A DNA stretch of 38,543 bases. Origin: Actinomycetes bacterium (GTDB taxonomy: Bacteria > Actinomycetota > Acidimicrobiia > Acidimicrobiales > Ilumatobacteraceae). The stretch covers positions 1-38,543 of the forward strand of contig JANYDH010000158.1 in NCBI GenBank assembly GCA_025359865.1. The letters run 5' to 3'. How positions within the stretch are numbered: the stretch's first letter is position 1; the number at the start of each line of letters is the position of its first letter. The translations under genes were made by a program, and so were the position numbers. Positions 15,984 through 23,746 of the stretch are shown here, piece by piece. The notes beneath the pieces are model-generated. The model was not told the DNA's origin, did not search any database, and was given only the letters and a program-made list of their open reading frames with translations.

Positions 15984-17330
15984 ATGAAGATTTACGACTT
16001 CGTCGATGAGGGTCTCGGGCATTCGTCGTATCTCATCGACATTGGCGATGGAACGATCGCTCTGGTAGACCCTCCCAGATTCCCGACCGCTCACGAGGCG
16101 CTCGCCGCGCATCACGGATCGCGGATCGCGTGGACGTTCGATACCCACTCGCACGCCGACTATGTGACGGGCAGCCCGGGACTCGCGGCGCGTCTCGGCG
16201 CGACGTTCGTCGCCCCGAACGCTTCTCGTCTCGAGACGCCACATCATCGGCTCGGCGACGGTGCGTCGATCGAGCTGGGAGGGAGCCTGCACATTGTTGC
16301 ACTAGCCACGCCCGGACATACGCCTGATCACCACGCGTACCTCCTTTGTCACGGCGACGATTCGGTTGGACTGTTCTCGGGCGGGTCGCTGATGGTCGGA
16401 ACAGTCGGACGCACCGACCTGTGCGGCCCGGAACTCGCAAACTCATTGGCCCACGACATGTTCCGATCGCTGCGCCGCTTCGATGACCTTCCCAACGACC
16501 TCACCGTCTACCCCACGCACGGTGCCGGTTCGTTCTGCTCCGCACCGGGATCGTCACAGCGCACCACTACCCTCGGACATGAACGCGCTGGGAACGCGCT
16601 GTTCGCGATCACCAACGAGGACCACTTCGTCACTCAATTGCTCGCTGGGTTCGGCACCTTTCCCACCTACTTCCGGCGCCTACCCGAACTCAACAGGCTC
16701 GGACCCCGCCATTTCGACACGGTCCCGCGTCTCGCGCTCCTTGGAACCGATGACATCGACCGTCACCTCGCGACCGGTGGCGTAGTCGCCGATGTCCGCC
16801 CGGCCGCGGCGTTCGCGGCCGGTCATATTCCGGGATCGATGTCGAACACACTTCGCCCAGTATTCGCCAGTTGGCTCGGCTGGCTGGTCGAACCGGACAG
16901 ACCAATCGCGTTCATCCTCGATGAGTCTCAGGACCGCAACGAGTTGGTCCGACAGTGCCTCGACGTCGGCCACGAAATATTGATCGGTGAGGTCTCCGGC
17001 GGCCTCGACACCTGGACAGCGTCGGGTCGGCCGGTGGCCACGATCCCACTCGTAGGTCCCAACGCCATGCAAGGACGAGTGGTCGACGTCCGCCAGACCA
17101 ACGAGTACGCGACCGGACACGTTCCCGGAGCAACCAACATCGAACTCAGTTCGATCACCACTACCACCGTGCCGGCCGGCCCGTTGACGCTCATGTGCGG
17201 CCACGGAGAACGCGCCATGACCGCAGCCAGCCTCCTCGCCGCCACGGGTCACAACGATCTGGTCGTGCTCGACGGCGGACCCGACACATGGTCGACAGCC
17301 ACTGGTATCCCGCTGGAGAGCGGACAATGA
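15984..17330 (+). CDS. MBL-fold hydrolase with two rhodanese domains (persulfide dioxygenase/BlrB-like)
   Basis: 448 aa. The N-terminal MBL domain has the metal motif THSHADYV near residue 53, GHTPDHHAYLL, VGRTDL and YPTHGAG, arranged as in persulfide dioxygenase/glyoxalase II-like enzymes. Two rhodanese-like domains follow. The first (VADVRPAAAFAAGHIPG) lacks the catalytic Cys (FILDESQDRN). The second (VVDVRQTNEYATGHVPGATN) has it in LMCGHGERAMT near residue 405. The expected role is oxidation or transfer of sulfane sulfur. Its TGA overlaps the ATG of the MFS gene, and it is under the divergent ArsR operators. Confidence 0.88.
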   Translation: MKIYDFVDEGLGHSSYLIDIGDGTIALVDPPRFPTAHEALAAHHGSRIAWTFDTHSHADYVTGSPGLAARLGATFVAPNASRLETPHHRLGDGASIELGGSLHIVALATPGHTPDHHAYLLCHGDDSVGLFSGGSLMVGTVGRTDLCGPELANSLAHDMFRSLRRFDDLPNDLTVYPTHGAGSFCSAPGSSQRTTTLGHERAGNALFAITNEDHFVTQLLAGFGTFPTYFRRLPELNRLGPRHFDTVPRLALLGTDDIDRHLATGGVVADVRPAAAFAAGHIPGSMSNTLRPVFASWLGWLVEPDRPIAFILDESQDRNELVRQCLDVGHEILIGEVSGGLDTWTASGRPVATIPLVGPNAMQGRVVDVRQTNEYATGHVPGATNIELSSITTTTVPAGPLTLMCGHGERAMTAASLLAATGHNDLVVLDGGPDTWSTATGIPLESGQ

Positions 17331-18595
17331 GCGCACCCACCACTCCGGCGGCAACCACTATTTCGCCGTTACGGCTCGGATTGCGCGAAAATCTCGCTCA
17401 GTTCTCGCTCCTCGTCGGGGTCAACGCACTCGTCGGCGGCATGATCGGCCAGGAACGCACCGTCCTGCCGTTGCTTGCCAAGCAAGAGTTCGGGCTCACC
17501 GCGTTCACCGCGACGCTGACCTTCATCGTCGCCTTCGGGGCCGTCAAGGCGGTGACGAACTTCTTCGCCGGCACCCTCTCCGACCGGTACGGCCGCAAAC
17601 CGGTTCTCGTCGCCGGGTGGATCATCGCCCTCCCGATCCCGCTGCTACTGATCTGGGCACCGAACTGGGGATGGGTGATATTCGCCAACGTCATGCTCGG
17701 CGTCAACCAAGGCCTCACGTGGTCAACCACAGTGATCATGAAGATCGACCTCGTCGGCCCGACTAAACGCGGCTTCGCGATGGGGATGAACGAAGCCGCC
17801 GGCTACGGCGCGGTCGCCATCACCGCGCTCGCCACCGGGTACATCGCGCAACACGCCGGCCTGCGCCCGGAGCCGTTCTTCCTCGGCATCGCCTACGCCG
17901 GGCTGGGTCTCGGCCTGTCGGTGTTCTTCGTACACGAGACCCGCGGCCACGCCCGCCACGAAGCTGCCAATCATGTTGCCACAATCGAAGCCCATCACGA
18001 CGCGTTGACCACCGGCGAGATATTCCGTCTCACGTCGTTCAGCGACAAGGCGCTGTCGTCGTGCTCGCAGGCTGGACTGGTCAACAACTTGAACGACGGT
18101 CTCGCGTGGGGGCTGTTCCCGATCTTTTTCGCCGGCGCCGGGCTCTCCATCGGGAGGATCGGTGTGCTCGCCGCGCTCTACCCCGCGGTGTGGGGTCTCG
18201 GCCAGCTCTACACGGGAGGACTCTCCGATCGCATCGGACGAAAGCCACTCATTGTCGGTGGCATGCTCACCCAGGCCGTCGCCATCGCATGGATTGCCGC
18301 CACGGGTAGTTTCTCGGCATGGGCGGTCGGTGCGATGGTTCTTGGGGCCGGCACCGCGATGGTCTACCCGACGCTGCTCGCGGCGATCGGTGACGTCGCC
18401 CACCCGACATGGCGGGCACGATCCGTCGGCGTCTACCGGCTGTGGCGCGATGGCGGCTTCGCCATCGGCGCGCTCCTCGCCGGAATCCTCGCCGACCTCA
18501 TCTCCATCCCGGCTGCGATCTACGCCGTCGCCGCACTCACCGCGGTCTCTGGCCTGGTAGTTGCCGTGCGCATGTACGAAACCCATCCGCGATGA
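17327..18595 (+). CDS. MFS permease of the sulfur operon
   Basis: 422 aa from ATG 17327, which overlaps the upstream stop. It has 12 predicted helices, motif A as GTLSDRYGRKPVLVAGW and its repeat GGLSDRIGRKPLIVGGML between the halves, and VNQGLTWSTTVIMKIDLVGP after helix 4. Such permeases occur next to rhodanese and MBL genes in many bacteria; the substrate (perhaps a sulfur oxyanion or thiol) is inference. It is intact, and its ATGA overlap with the following rhodanese shows one operon. Confidence 0.88.
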   Translation: MSAPTTPAATTISPLRLGLRENLAQFSLLVGVNALVGGMIGQERTVLPLLAKQEFGLTAFTATLTFIVAFGAVKAVTNFFAGTLSDRYGRKPVLVAGWIIALPIPLLLIWAPNWGWVIFANVMLGVNQGLTWSTTVIMKIDLVGPTKRGFAMGMNEAAGYGAVAITALATGYIAQHAGLRPEPFFLGIAYAGLGLGLSVFFVHETRGHARHEAANHVATIEAHHDALTTGEIFRLTSFSDKALSSCSQAGLVNNLNDGLAWGLFPIFFAGAGLSIGRIGVLAALYPAVWGLGQLYTGGLSDRIGRKPLIVGGMLTQAVAIAWIAATGSFSAWAVGAMVLGAGTAMVYPTLLAAIGDVAHPTWRARSVGVYRLWRDGGFAIGALLAGILADLISIPAAIYAVAALTAVSGLVVAVRMYETHPR

Positions 18596-18990
18596 ACGAC
18601 CTGGGCGGCGAGCGACACTCGATCGACGAACTCCTCGCTGCCGCACGAGCCCGCCTCGACCGGATCAAACCGGAAACACTCGAGCGCGAGCGCACCGCCG
18701 GCGCGTTAGTCGTTGACATCCGCCCCGGCGTACAACGCGCCCGAGACGGCGAGCTTCGGGGAGCTATCGTCATCGACCGCAACGTTCTCGAATGGCGACT
18801 CGACCCAAACTGCGAGCATCACATCTCCGAGGTGGTCGGCCACGACATGCGCATCGTGATCGTGTGCAACGAGGGCTACAGCTCCAGTCTCGCCGCCGCC
18901 CAACTCATGGACCTCGGACTGCACCGTGCTACCGACCTCATCGGCGGCTTCCAGGCCTGGCTCAGACTCACGGTAAGCGAGAAGCGCTGA
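18592..18990 (+). CDS. single-domain rhodanese (sulfurtransferase)
   Basis: 132 aa. GALVVDIRPGVQRARDGELRGAIVIDRN is followed by the active loop RIVIVCNEGYSSSLAA (Cys near residue 90) and LIGGFQAWL. It is last of the rightward sulfur operon, coupled by ATGA to the permease gene. It is likely to move sulfane sulfur for the pathway. Confidence 0.88.
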   Translation: MNDLGGERHSIDELLAAARARLDRIKPETLERERTAGALVVDIRPGVQRARDGELRGAIVIDRNVLEWRLDPNCEHHISEVVGHDMRIVIVCNEGYSSSLAAAQLMDLGLHRATDLIGGFQAWLRLTVSEKR

Positions 18991-19335
18991 CCAACCAGCC
19001 TCCCGTTCCGAGTACGACCAGACGGCCCGATTCGAAGAACTCGGCGAGGGCAGCGCTGACCGCGTCGATTGCCCCTCTTTGCGCATCCGGTTCAGCCCCG
19101 TCGAGCAACACCCGGCAGATGATCGGCAGGGCCGAAGGTCCTCAATCTGGGTGGTTTTGCGGATCTTCAGCCCTGTCTGTCGACGAGGTCGCGGCACGCC
19201 GGTCGAACCAGTTCCGCAGTTTGGAGGGAGGCGATGCATTCGAGCCGGTCGACGAGAATCCGATGATCGGTTATCGCGGTTGCTTCCGCTACGTGCGGGA
19301 GCACGACCTGTTCGCCCACGAGCTCGAGCTGTCAA
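18968..19335 (-). pseudogene. decayed leftward coding sequence (hemerythrin-like fragment and an unknown C-terminus)
   Basis: Two pieces in different frames look coding on the minus strand. The first (about 19335-19176) reads LELVGEQVVLPHVAEATAIT, then DHRILVDRL, like the metal-binding helices of hemerythrin/HHE proteins, and ends in a stop. The second (about 19135-18968) reads PIICRVLLDGAEPDAQRGAI, then LAEFFESGRLVVLGTGGWLV, and has no start. Neither is complete. Identification is weak and rests on short patterns. Confidence 0.35.
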
Positions 19336-19387
19336 TCACCACCACCCGTCGCGGAAGTGTCAATGAGTGTGGTGATCTCAGTCGATG

Positions 19388-19562
19388 AGCTTGTCGGCTT
19401 CGGCGGCCCGCGCCACAGCGATCGCCTGAGCACTCTCGTCGATCGCAGCGAGACCACCGCAGCGAGACCTACTTCGACGCACGTCCGTACGAACTGGTCA
19501 CGGCCGGCTAGATCCAACTCGCCACGGGCGTGGACCACCGAGCAACGAGCGTCAGCTGGCAC
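19388..19562 (-). pseudogene. STAS-like (anti-sigma antagonist) fragment with a frameshift
   Basis: From 19562 the frame reads SVVHARGELDLAGRDQFVRT, then CVEVGLAAVV, matching the start of STAS domains ('v.v.GELD.a....f......'). The frame is then lost. A neighbouring frame supplies IDESAQAIAVARAAEADKLID and a stop at 19388. The phosphorylatable Ser region is missing. Confidence 0.4.
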
Positions 19563-19653
19563 GGCACGTTATGACGAATGGCCCTAGCGCTGGCAGCGAT
19601 GGGAGCAGACACTGTCCCTAGGAGATCCAACTCCCACGAAATCGAGGTGTGTC

Positions 19654-19725
19654 ATGTATGTCAGTGGTGGCCTCGTGGTCTTGGTGTTGCTCATCGTGTT
19701 GATCGTTGTGCTCATTCGGCGCTGA
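19654..19725 (+). CDS. 23-aa single-pass membrane protein
   Basis: ATG 19654, preceded by a GAGGTG ribosome binding site, encodes MYVSGGLVVLVLLIVLIVVL and then IRR: one uninterrupted hydrophobic helix ended by two arginines, and a TGA at 19723. Very small proteins of this form occur in many soil bacteria near stress genes. It precedes the CsbD-like stress gene in the same direction. Function unknown. Confidence 0.6.
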   Translation: MYVSGGLVVLVLLIVLIVVLIRR

Positions 19726-19870
19726 CGACACGAATCCTGCGTTTTCCGGCCGTTTCTCTCGACCGATTCCGAGACCTACAGCAGTCCCGGTCAGCGACCT
19801 CCAATTCATGTCGCTGACAACACCTGTTCGGTTCGACAGTCGTCGAGCCGACTCACAAAGGAGGCCCACC
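19726..19870. other. leader region of the CsbD-like gene
   Basis: Non-coding. It contains the AAAGGAGG ribosome binding site (19857-19864) for the next gene. No clear promoter was found by eye. Confidence 0.4.
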
Positions 19871-20068
19871 GTGGGCAGCACCGACACCGCGTCGAACAAG
19901 GCGCGAGACATCAAGGGCAAGGTCAAAGAGACGGTCGGCAAGGCCGTTGGCAATGAAAAGCTCGAGGACAAGGGCAAGAGCGACCAAGCCAAGGCAGCCG
20001 TGAAGGAAGCCGGAGAAAAGGTCAAAGACGCCGCGGCGAAGGTCAAGCACGCCATCACCGAGAAGTAG
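19871..20068 (+). CDS. CsbD-like general stress protein
   Basis: 65 aa from GTG 19871, which has an AAAGGAGG site 6 nt upstream. The frame is open further left, but no start there has an RBS. The sequence is Lys/Ala/Asp/Glu-rich with the CsbD signature DIKGKVKETVGKAVGNEKLE followed by DKGKSDQAKAAVKEAGEKVK. These small, hydrophilic, poorly folded proteins are stress-induced in Gram-positive bacteria; the mechanism is unknown. It ends at a strong hairpin. Confidence 0.88.
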   Translation: MGSTDTASNKARDIKGKVKETVGKAVGNEKLEDKGKSDQAKAAVKEAGEKVKDAAAKVKHAITEK

Positions 20069-20107
20069 TCACGAGCCCGGTAGCGCTGTTCTGGCTACCG
20101 GGCGTGA
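20069..20107 (+). terminator. hairpin terminator after the CsbD-like gene
   Basis: TCACG and GCCCGGTAGC (20075-20084) pair with GCTACCGGGC (20094-20103) and GTGA around a 9-nt loop. The stem is strong and immediately follows the stop, but there is no T-run, as is common in actinobacteria. Confidence 0.7.
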
Positions 20108-20131
20108 CTGCGCTCAACAAAGGAGCCCACC

Positions 20132-21181
20132 ATGAAAGCACTCGTCTATCACGGACCCAATCAGAAGGCCTGGGACGATGTTCCGAAGCCGACGATCCTC
20201 GCCGACACCGACGCCATCGTGCGCGTCGATGCCGTCACGATCTGCGGCACGGATCTCCACATCCTCAAAGGCGACGTCCCGGCCGTCACCGACGGTCGCA
20301 TCCTCGGCCACGAGGCCGTCGGCACCGTTGACGAGGTCGGCAGCGGCGTCAAGAACCTTAAGCCCGGCGACAAAGTCCTCGTCTCGTGCATCACCGCTTG
20401 CGGATCGTGCCGGTTCTGCCGGGAAGGCCGCTACGGCCAATGCCTCGGCGGGGGCGGCTGGATCCTCGGCCACAAGATCGACGGCACCCAAGCCGAATAT
20501 GTCCGCGTCCCGTTCGCCGACAACTCCACCTACCCTGCACCCGCAGGCGTCGCCGACGAAGACCTGTTGATGCTCGCCGACATCCTCCCCACCGGGTACG
20601 AGATCGGCGTCCTTAACGGCGGCATCCGCCCCGGTGATGTCGTCGCCGTCGTCGGCGCAGGACCGATCGGACTGTCGGCAATCATGGGCGCACGCCTGTT
20701 CAGCCCGAGCCACATCATCGCCATCGACAAAGCCGACACGCGGCTCGAAGCCGCCAAGCAGTTCGGCGCCGACATCACCATAAACAACAGTCGCGAAGAC
20801 GCGCTCGCCGTCGTGCACAGCCTCACCGACGGTCTTGGTGCTGACGTCGCCATCGAAGCAGTCGGCGTACCGGCAACGTTCGAGCTCGCCGCCGAGCTGA
20901 TCCGCCCGGGCGGACACGTCGCCAACATCGGCGTGCACGGCGAACCAGCCACCCTGCACCTCGAGACGATGTGGATCAAGGACGTCACGATCACCACGGG
21001 ACTCGTCGACACCTACTCCACACCGACACTGCTCAAGCTGATCTCCAACGGCCAGATCGCTGCCGGCCAGTTCATCACCCACCACTACGGACTCCACGAC
21101 TTCATCGAGGCGTACGACGTCTTCTCCCGCGCCGGCGAAACCGGTGCACTGAAGGTCGTTCTCACCCGACAGACAAACTGA
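20132..21181 (+). CDS. zinc-dependent alcohol dehydrogenase (MDR family)
   Basis: 349 aa with RBS AAAGGAG upstream. It starts MKALVYHGPNQKAW. Catalytic zinc ligands are in TICGTDLHILKGD (Cys38) and GRILGHEAVG (His-Glu). The structural zinc loop is CGSCRFCREGRYGQC. The Rossmann motif is VVGAGPIGLSAIM with IDKADTRLEAA after it, which favours NAD(H). The C-terminus is complete. It resembles isopropanol/butanediol-type dehydrogenases; the physiological substrate cannot be read from the sequence. It forms a possible stress unit with the CsbD-like gene, though separated by a terminator. Confidence 0.92.
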   Translation: MKALVYHGPNQKAWDDVPKPTILADTDAIVRVDAVTICGTDLHILKGDVPAVTDGRILGHEAVGTVDEVGSGVKNLKPGDKVLVSCITACGSCRFCREGRYGQCLGGGGWILGHKIDGTQAEYVRVPFADNSTYPAPAGVADEDLLMLADILPTGYEIGVLNGGIRPGDVVAVVGAGPIGLSAIMGARLFSPSHIIAIDKADTRLEAAKQFGADITINNSREDALAVVHSLTDGLGADVAIEAVGVPATFELAAELIRPGGHVANIGVHGEPATLHLETMWIKDVTITTGLVDTYSTPTLLKLISNGQIAAGQFITHHYGLHDFIEAYDVFSRAGETGALKVVLTRQTN

Positions 21182-21209
21182 GCATCGTCGACGCGTCGAT
21201 GAATGTGGG

Positions 21210-21240
21210 ACGGCAGAGCCGGCGAGCCCGGCTCTGCCGT
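21210..21240 (+). terminator. hairpin terminator after the alcohol dehydrogenase
   Basis: ACGGCAGAGCCGG (21210-21222) and CCGGCTCTGCCGT (21228-21240) form a perfect 13-bp stem with a 5-nt loop. It lies 28 bp after the stop and has no T-run. Confidence 0.8.
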
Positions 21241-21525
21241 TCACCGACTCGTAGACGGCAGGGTTCGATCCGTGTATCGGCCACGACGGGGTTGGGCGCC
21301 GAACGCCATCTGCTGCATCGGCCTCAATTGAAACGGCCGACTGAGCGCGTACGAACGACAACCACGAAGGGTGCGCCGACGCCTCAAATCACCCTCGGCG
21401 TAAACGGGGTGCCAGGCACTGCGACGAGGAGCACGTCAAAGGCCCCAAGGGCGCGTTCGGCGGGGAGGTGCTTGGAGATCCTGGCTCCGAGCAGCGAGGC
21501 GGGACCATGTCCAACGCGAACACGC
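21241..21525. other. 285-bp stretch with no recognised gene
   Basis: Nothing recognisable on either strand. It leads into the vapBC promoter. Confidence 0.4.
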
Positions 21526-21562
21526 TTGCAGCATCGGCTGCATGGTGTATGGTTGGTGTATG
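21526..21562 (+). promoter_or_regulatory. vapBC promoter and direct-repeat operator; probable leaderless start
   Basis: TTGCAG (21526-21531) and TATGGT (21548-21553), 16 bp apart, place the transcription start at or next to ATG 21560. GGTGTATG occurs twice, 11 bp apart (21544-21551 and 21555-21562), the second covering the start codon. There is no purine-rich RBS. This fits a leaderless, autoregulated TA mRNA. Confidence 0.5.
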
Positions 21563-21763
21563 TCACGCACCAACATAGATCTCGACGACGCGGCGTGCCA
21601 GGCCATCATGGAGCGCTACCGCCTGGTTTCCAAGCGCGACGCCGTCAACCTGGCCCTGCGTCGCCTCGCGGCGGAGCCTCTCGATCCCGATGACGCTCGG
21701 CGTCTGCGGGGTTCGGGATGGGTCGGTGATCTCGACCAGATGCGGGCCATTCGCGCCGGATGA
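21560..21763 (+). CDS. vapB: VapB antitoxin
   Basis: 67 aa. MSRTNIDLDDAACQAIMERY, then SKRDAVNLALRRLA, is a typical ribbon-helix-helix antitoxin start ('RTNIDlDd.l....m...gl.tKreaV..Alr.l'). The C-terminal LRGSGWVGDLDQMR matches the toxin-binding tail 'GsgWeGdLd.mR'. Its stop overlaps the vapC ATG. Confidence 0.93.
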   Translation: MSRTNIDLDDAACQAIMERYRLVSKRDAVNLALRRLAAEPLDPDDARRLRGSGWVGDLDQMRAIRAG

Positions 21764-22158
21764 TCATCATCGACACGTCGGCCTGGATCGAGTTCCTACG
21801 TAACACCGGGTCCGAGGTGTGCAACACCGTCGACGATCTACTCAGCGCCGACCTCGCCATCTGCGACGCCATCAGCATGGAAGTGCTCGCCGGCGCCCGC
21901 GACGAGCAGCACCTGGCCCAGCTTCGCGGCTTGCTCGCCCGAGCCAGGTTGATGCCGATCATCGCCGAGGACTACGACCAAGCCGCTGCGCTCTACCGGA
22001 CGTGCCGTCGCAATGGAGAGACCGTACGGAAGCTCATCGATTGTCTCATCGCAGCGGTCGCCATACGGTCAAGGACGCCGGTCCTCCACGCCGACGCCGA
22101 CTTCGCAGCGCTGGCCCGGCATACGCCACTGGCCACGCACGCCAAATCCGCCGGGTAG
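21760..22158 (+). CDS. vapC: VapC PIN-domain toxin
   Basis: 132 aa, coupled to vapB by ATGA. It starts MIIIDTSAWIEFLRNTGS. Acidic residues are D5, E in ISMEVLAGARDE, D in VRKLIDCLIAAVA and D in VLHADADFAALA. It is the intact canonical VapC of the 'IDTSAWIEFLR' type, a Mg-dependent RNase. This is the cleanest complete TA pair in the window. Confidence 0.93.
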   Translation: MIIIDTSAWIEFLRNTGSEVCNTVDDLLSADLAICDAISMEVLAGARDEQHLAQLRGLLARARLMPIIAEDYDQAAALYRTCRRNGETVRKLIDCLIAAVAIRSRTPVLHADADFAALARHTPLATHAKSAG

Positions 22159-22282
22159 AGCCGATGGCTCTAGTGTCGCGCACCCAGTCAACGCTGCTGG
22201 CGGTCATCGCCTGCTACGTCGTGTCGAAGGGCGCACCGAATCTCATGTCGGCCCCTGGCGACTAGCTAAAATTTCGGGATGC

Positions 22283-22684
22283 TCAGGCTGGCGGTGACTC
22301 GACCACGGCGATGTGGTTGCCATCAGGATCGCTGAGCATGAACAGCAGCGGCGCACCGGGAGTTTGCATCGGAGGCATGTCAATCGCAACGCCAAGCGCC
22401 TGGAGGCGGTTGAACTCGCCCATAACGTCGGACGAATCGATACCGATCGTCCCTCCACCGGGCTGATTGCCCATTGGCGGGTTGAGCGACAGCCGGCCGT
22501 TGGACCCGGGAGGCGCTACTTCGAGCCAGCGGTTCTCGCCGTTCTCACCGAAGCGAACATCGGCGCAGACTTCGAAGCCAAGCTTCTCGCAATACCACTT
22601 CGTCGATGCGTCGACATCGGCGACGGTGAACATCGTGACCCCGATGTTGGTAAGGGTGGACTCGGCTGGAGTGTCATCGGTCAT
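22283..22684 (-). CDS. VOC/glyoxalase-like protein
   Basis: 133 aa from ATG 22684. NIGVTMFTVADVDASTKWYC, then EKLGFEVCADVRF, ENRWLEVAPPG and FMLSDPDGNHIAVVES follow the beta-alpha-beta-beta-beta repeats of VOC proteins, with the Asp-Pro-Asp-Gly-Asn turn and the final Glu as likely metal ligands. It may be a dioxygenase, a glyoxalase or an antibiotic-binding protein; the sequence does not say which. Its start codon overlaps a rightward ATG at the same site. Confidence 0.88.
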   Translation of the reverse strand: MTDDTPAESTLTNIGVTMFTVADVDASTKWYCEKLGFEVCADVRFGENGENRWLEVAPPGSNGRLSLNPPMGNQPGGGTIGIDSSDVMGEFNRLQALGVAIDMPPMQTPGAPLLFMLSDPDGNHIAVVESPPA

Positions 22685-22912
22685 GGTTGATCTTACGTCG
22701 CAACGCGGATCGTCAGGATCCCTCAACGCGGACTTCACCGACCTCGTTCTCGACCTGGCAGAGGCGGCTCGCGATCTGGGCACCGAACGAGAATTGATGG
22801 CGGCCATGTCCGTGGACGGCGACGCCCCGAGCGAGACTGGCATCATCGCCAAAAGGCTCAGAAAAGCAATCAACAGGCTGTCGCAAAATGCCCTTTGGTG
22901 GTGTCGGGGGTG
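22684..22912 (+). pseudogene. hypothetical ORF cut by repeat element E4
   Basis: The frame from about 22683 reads NADFTDLVLDLAEAARDLGT, then ERELMAAMSVDGDAPSETGI and IAKRLRKAINRL, which looks coding. At 22871 it enters the E4 terminal repeat and the last residues come from the repeat. It has no good RBS and its start overlaps the VOC start. It may be the tail of a lost gene. Confidence 0.35.
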
Positions 22913-23264
22913 AGGTCGACCGTCTGGCCGTCAGTCTGGTCGTCTGGTCGTCTGGCCGTCTGGTCGTGTTGTCGGCAACGCTGTGATGGTTGTCGCTGAA
23001 CTCGTACTTATGCCGCACAAGTCGGCTCATCGTCGGCGACTGACAGCCCGCCCGCCCGGGCCTACCCGTTGTTGCGGTGCCGAGTCGCGTCGAGTTATCG
23101 GCGCTGGCGACATGAAAGTCGACGCGATCCTCCCCGCACAGCCGTCGTGGTGACTGATCCAGGCTTCCACCACACGCGACTTGATCGGTCGCGGCGACGA
23201 ACCCGTGGCCGAGATGATCAAATTCGTCGAGCACCGCCACATACCACCCGCAATTTGCGACAGC
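22871..23264 (+). repeat. repeat element E4 (394 bp, TIR family)
   Basis: It starts CAACAGGCTGTCGCAAAATG (22871-22890) and ends with the inverse CAATTTGCGACAGC (23251-23264). The interior, read inverted, matches the element at 37926-38487 in order: a GTCTGG(T/C)C 8-bp repeat cluster (22922-22969), GCCGCACAAGTCGGCTCATCG, then AGTCGCGTCGAGTTATCG with TGGCGACATGAAAGTCG (23083-23135). No transposase is present. Confidence 0.8.
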
Positions 23265-23418
23265 GTCGCCGCCCTTTCTTATGACCCCGTCATGAGAAGG
23301 AAACGCGGTGATGGTAGACAGCTCGGTGGCCCGGCGGATCTTCCCAACGCCGTGCCGACCATCGATGCCGCCGTATACCGGTACCGATGGCCAAAGACCT
23401 CGAACATCTCGATCGGTG
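23265..23418. other. short gap between E4 and the orphan antitoxin
   Basis: No gene identified. On the minus strand this is where a toxin following the antitoxin would be expected, but no PIN motif is present. Confidence 0.4.
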
Positions 23419-23736
23419 CTACGAAACCAAACGCGCGGCCAACGTGGCGACATCGCCTACCCCCGCCGAATCGAGCAACGCATCGACCTCGGCAATCTCG
23501 CCAGCGGAGAACGTGACCCCCGTTTCACGCATCCAGTCCTCGACCGCTCGGAGTCCACGCCTGATCTGAAGGGCATGCGCTGCGGCGTCAGCAAGGAGCG
23601 TGCCCACGGTCGTACCCTCGGCCTCAGCCGCTTCAGCGAGTTCGGCATCGAGACCGACCGGCAACGAGATGGAGCGCGTGAAATATTTGATGATGCTCGC
23701 ACAGCCATGGTAGTACCCCAGTAGGACCAAGGACAT
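23419..23736 (-). CDS. orphan antitoxin-like protein
   Basis: The leftward frame contains SISLPVGLDAELAEAAEAEG, then TTVGTLLADAAAHALQIRRG and WMRETGVTFSAGEIAEVDAL. It is the same general design as the antitoxin at 2833: a DNA-binding N-terminus, then 'rrgL.AVedWe.e.G.ft..Ei...da.l'. The start is uncertain. ATG 23736 gives extra residues (SLVLLGYYHGCASII) not typical of the family, and a frameshift near 23690 is possible. The toxin that should follow is absent, perhaps lost when E4 arrived. Confidence 0.6.
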   Translation of the reverse strand: MSLVLLGYYHGCASIIKYFTRSISLPVGLDAELAEAAEAEGTTVGTLLADAAAHALQIRRGLRAVEDWMRETGVTFSAGEIAEVDALLDSAGVGDVATLAARLVS

Positions 23737-23746
23737 GGCGCACTGC

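Noticed and set aside
21210-21240. Regulatory RNA hairpin
   Set aside because: A simple perfect stem directly after a stop codon is better explained as a transcription terminator.
20114-21361. 415-codon leftward open frame
   Set aside because: It lies opposite the intact alcohol dehydrogenase and shows only the reversed codon pattern of that gene.
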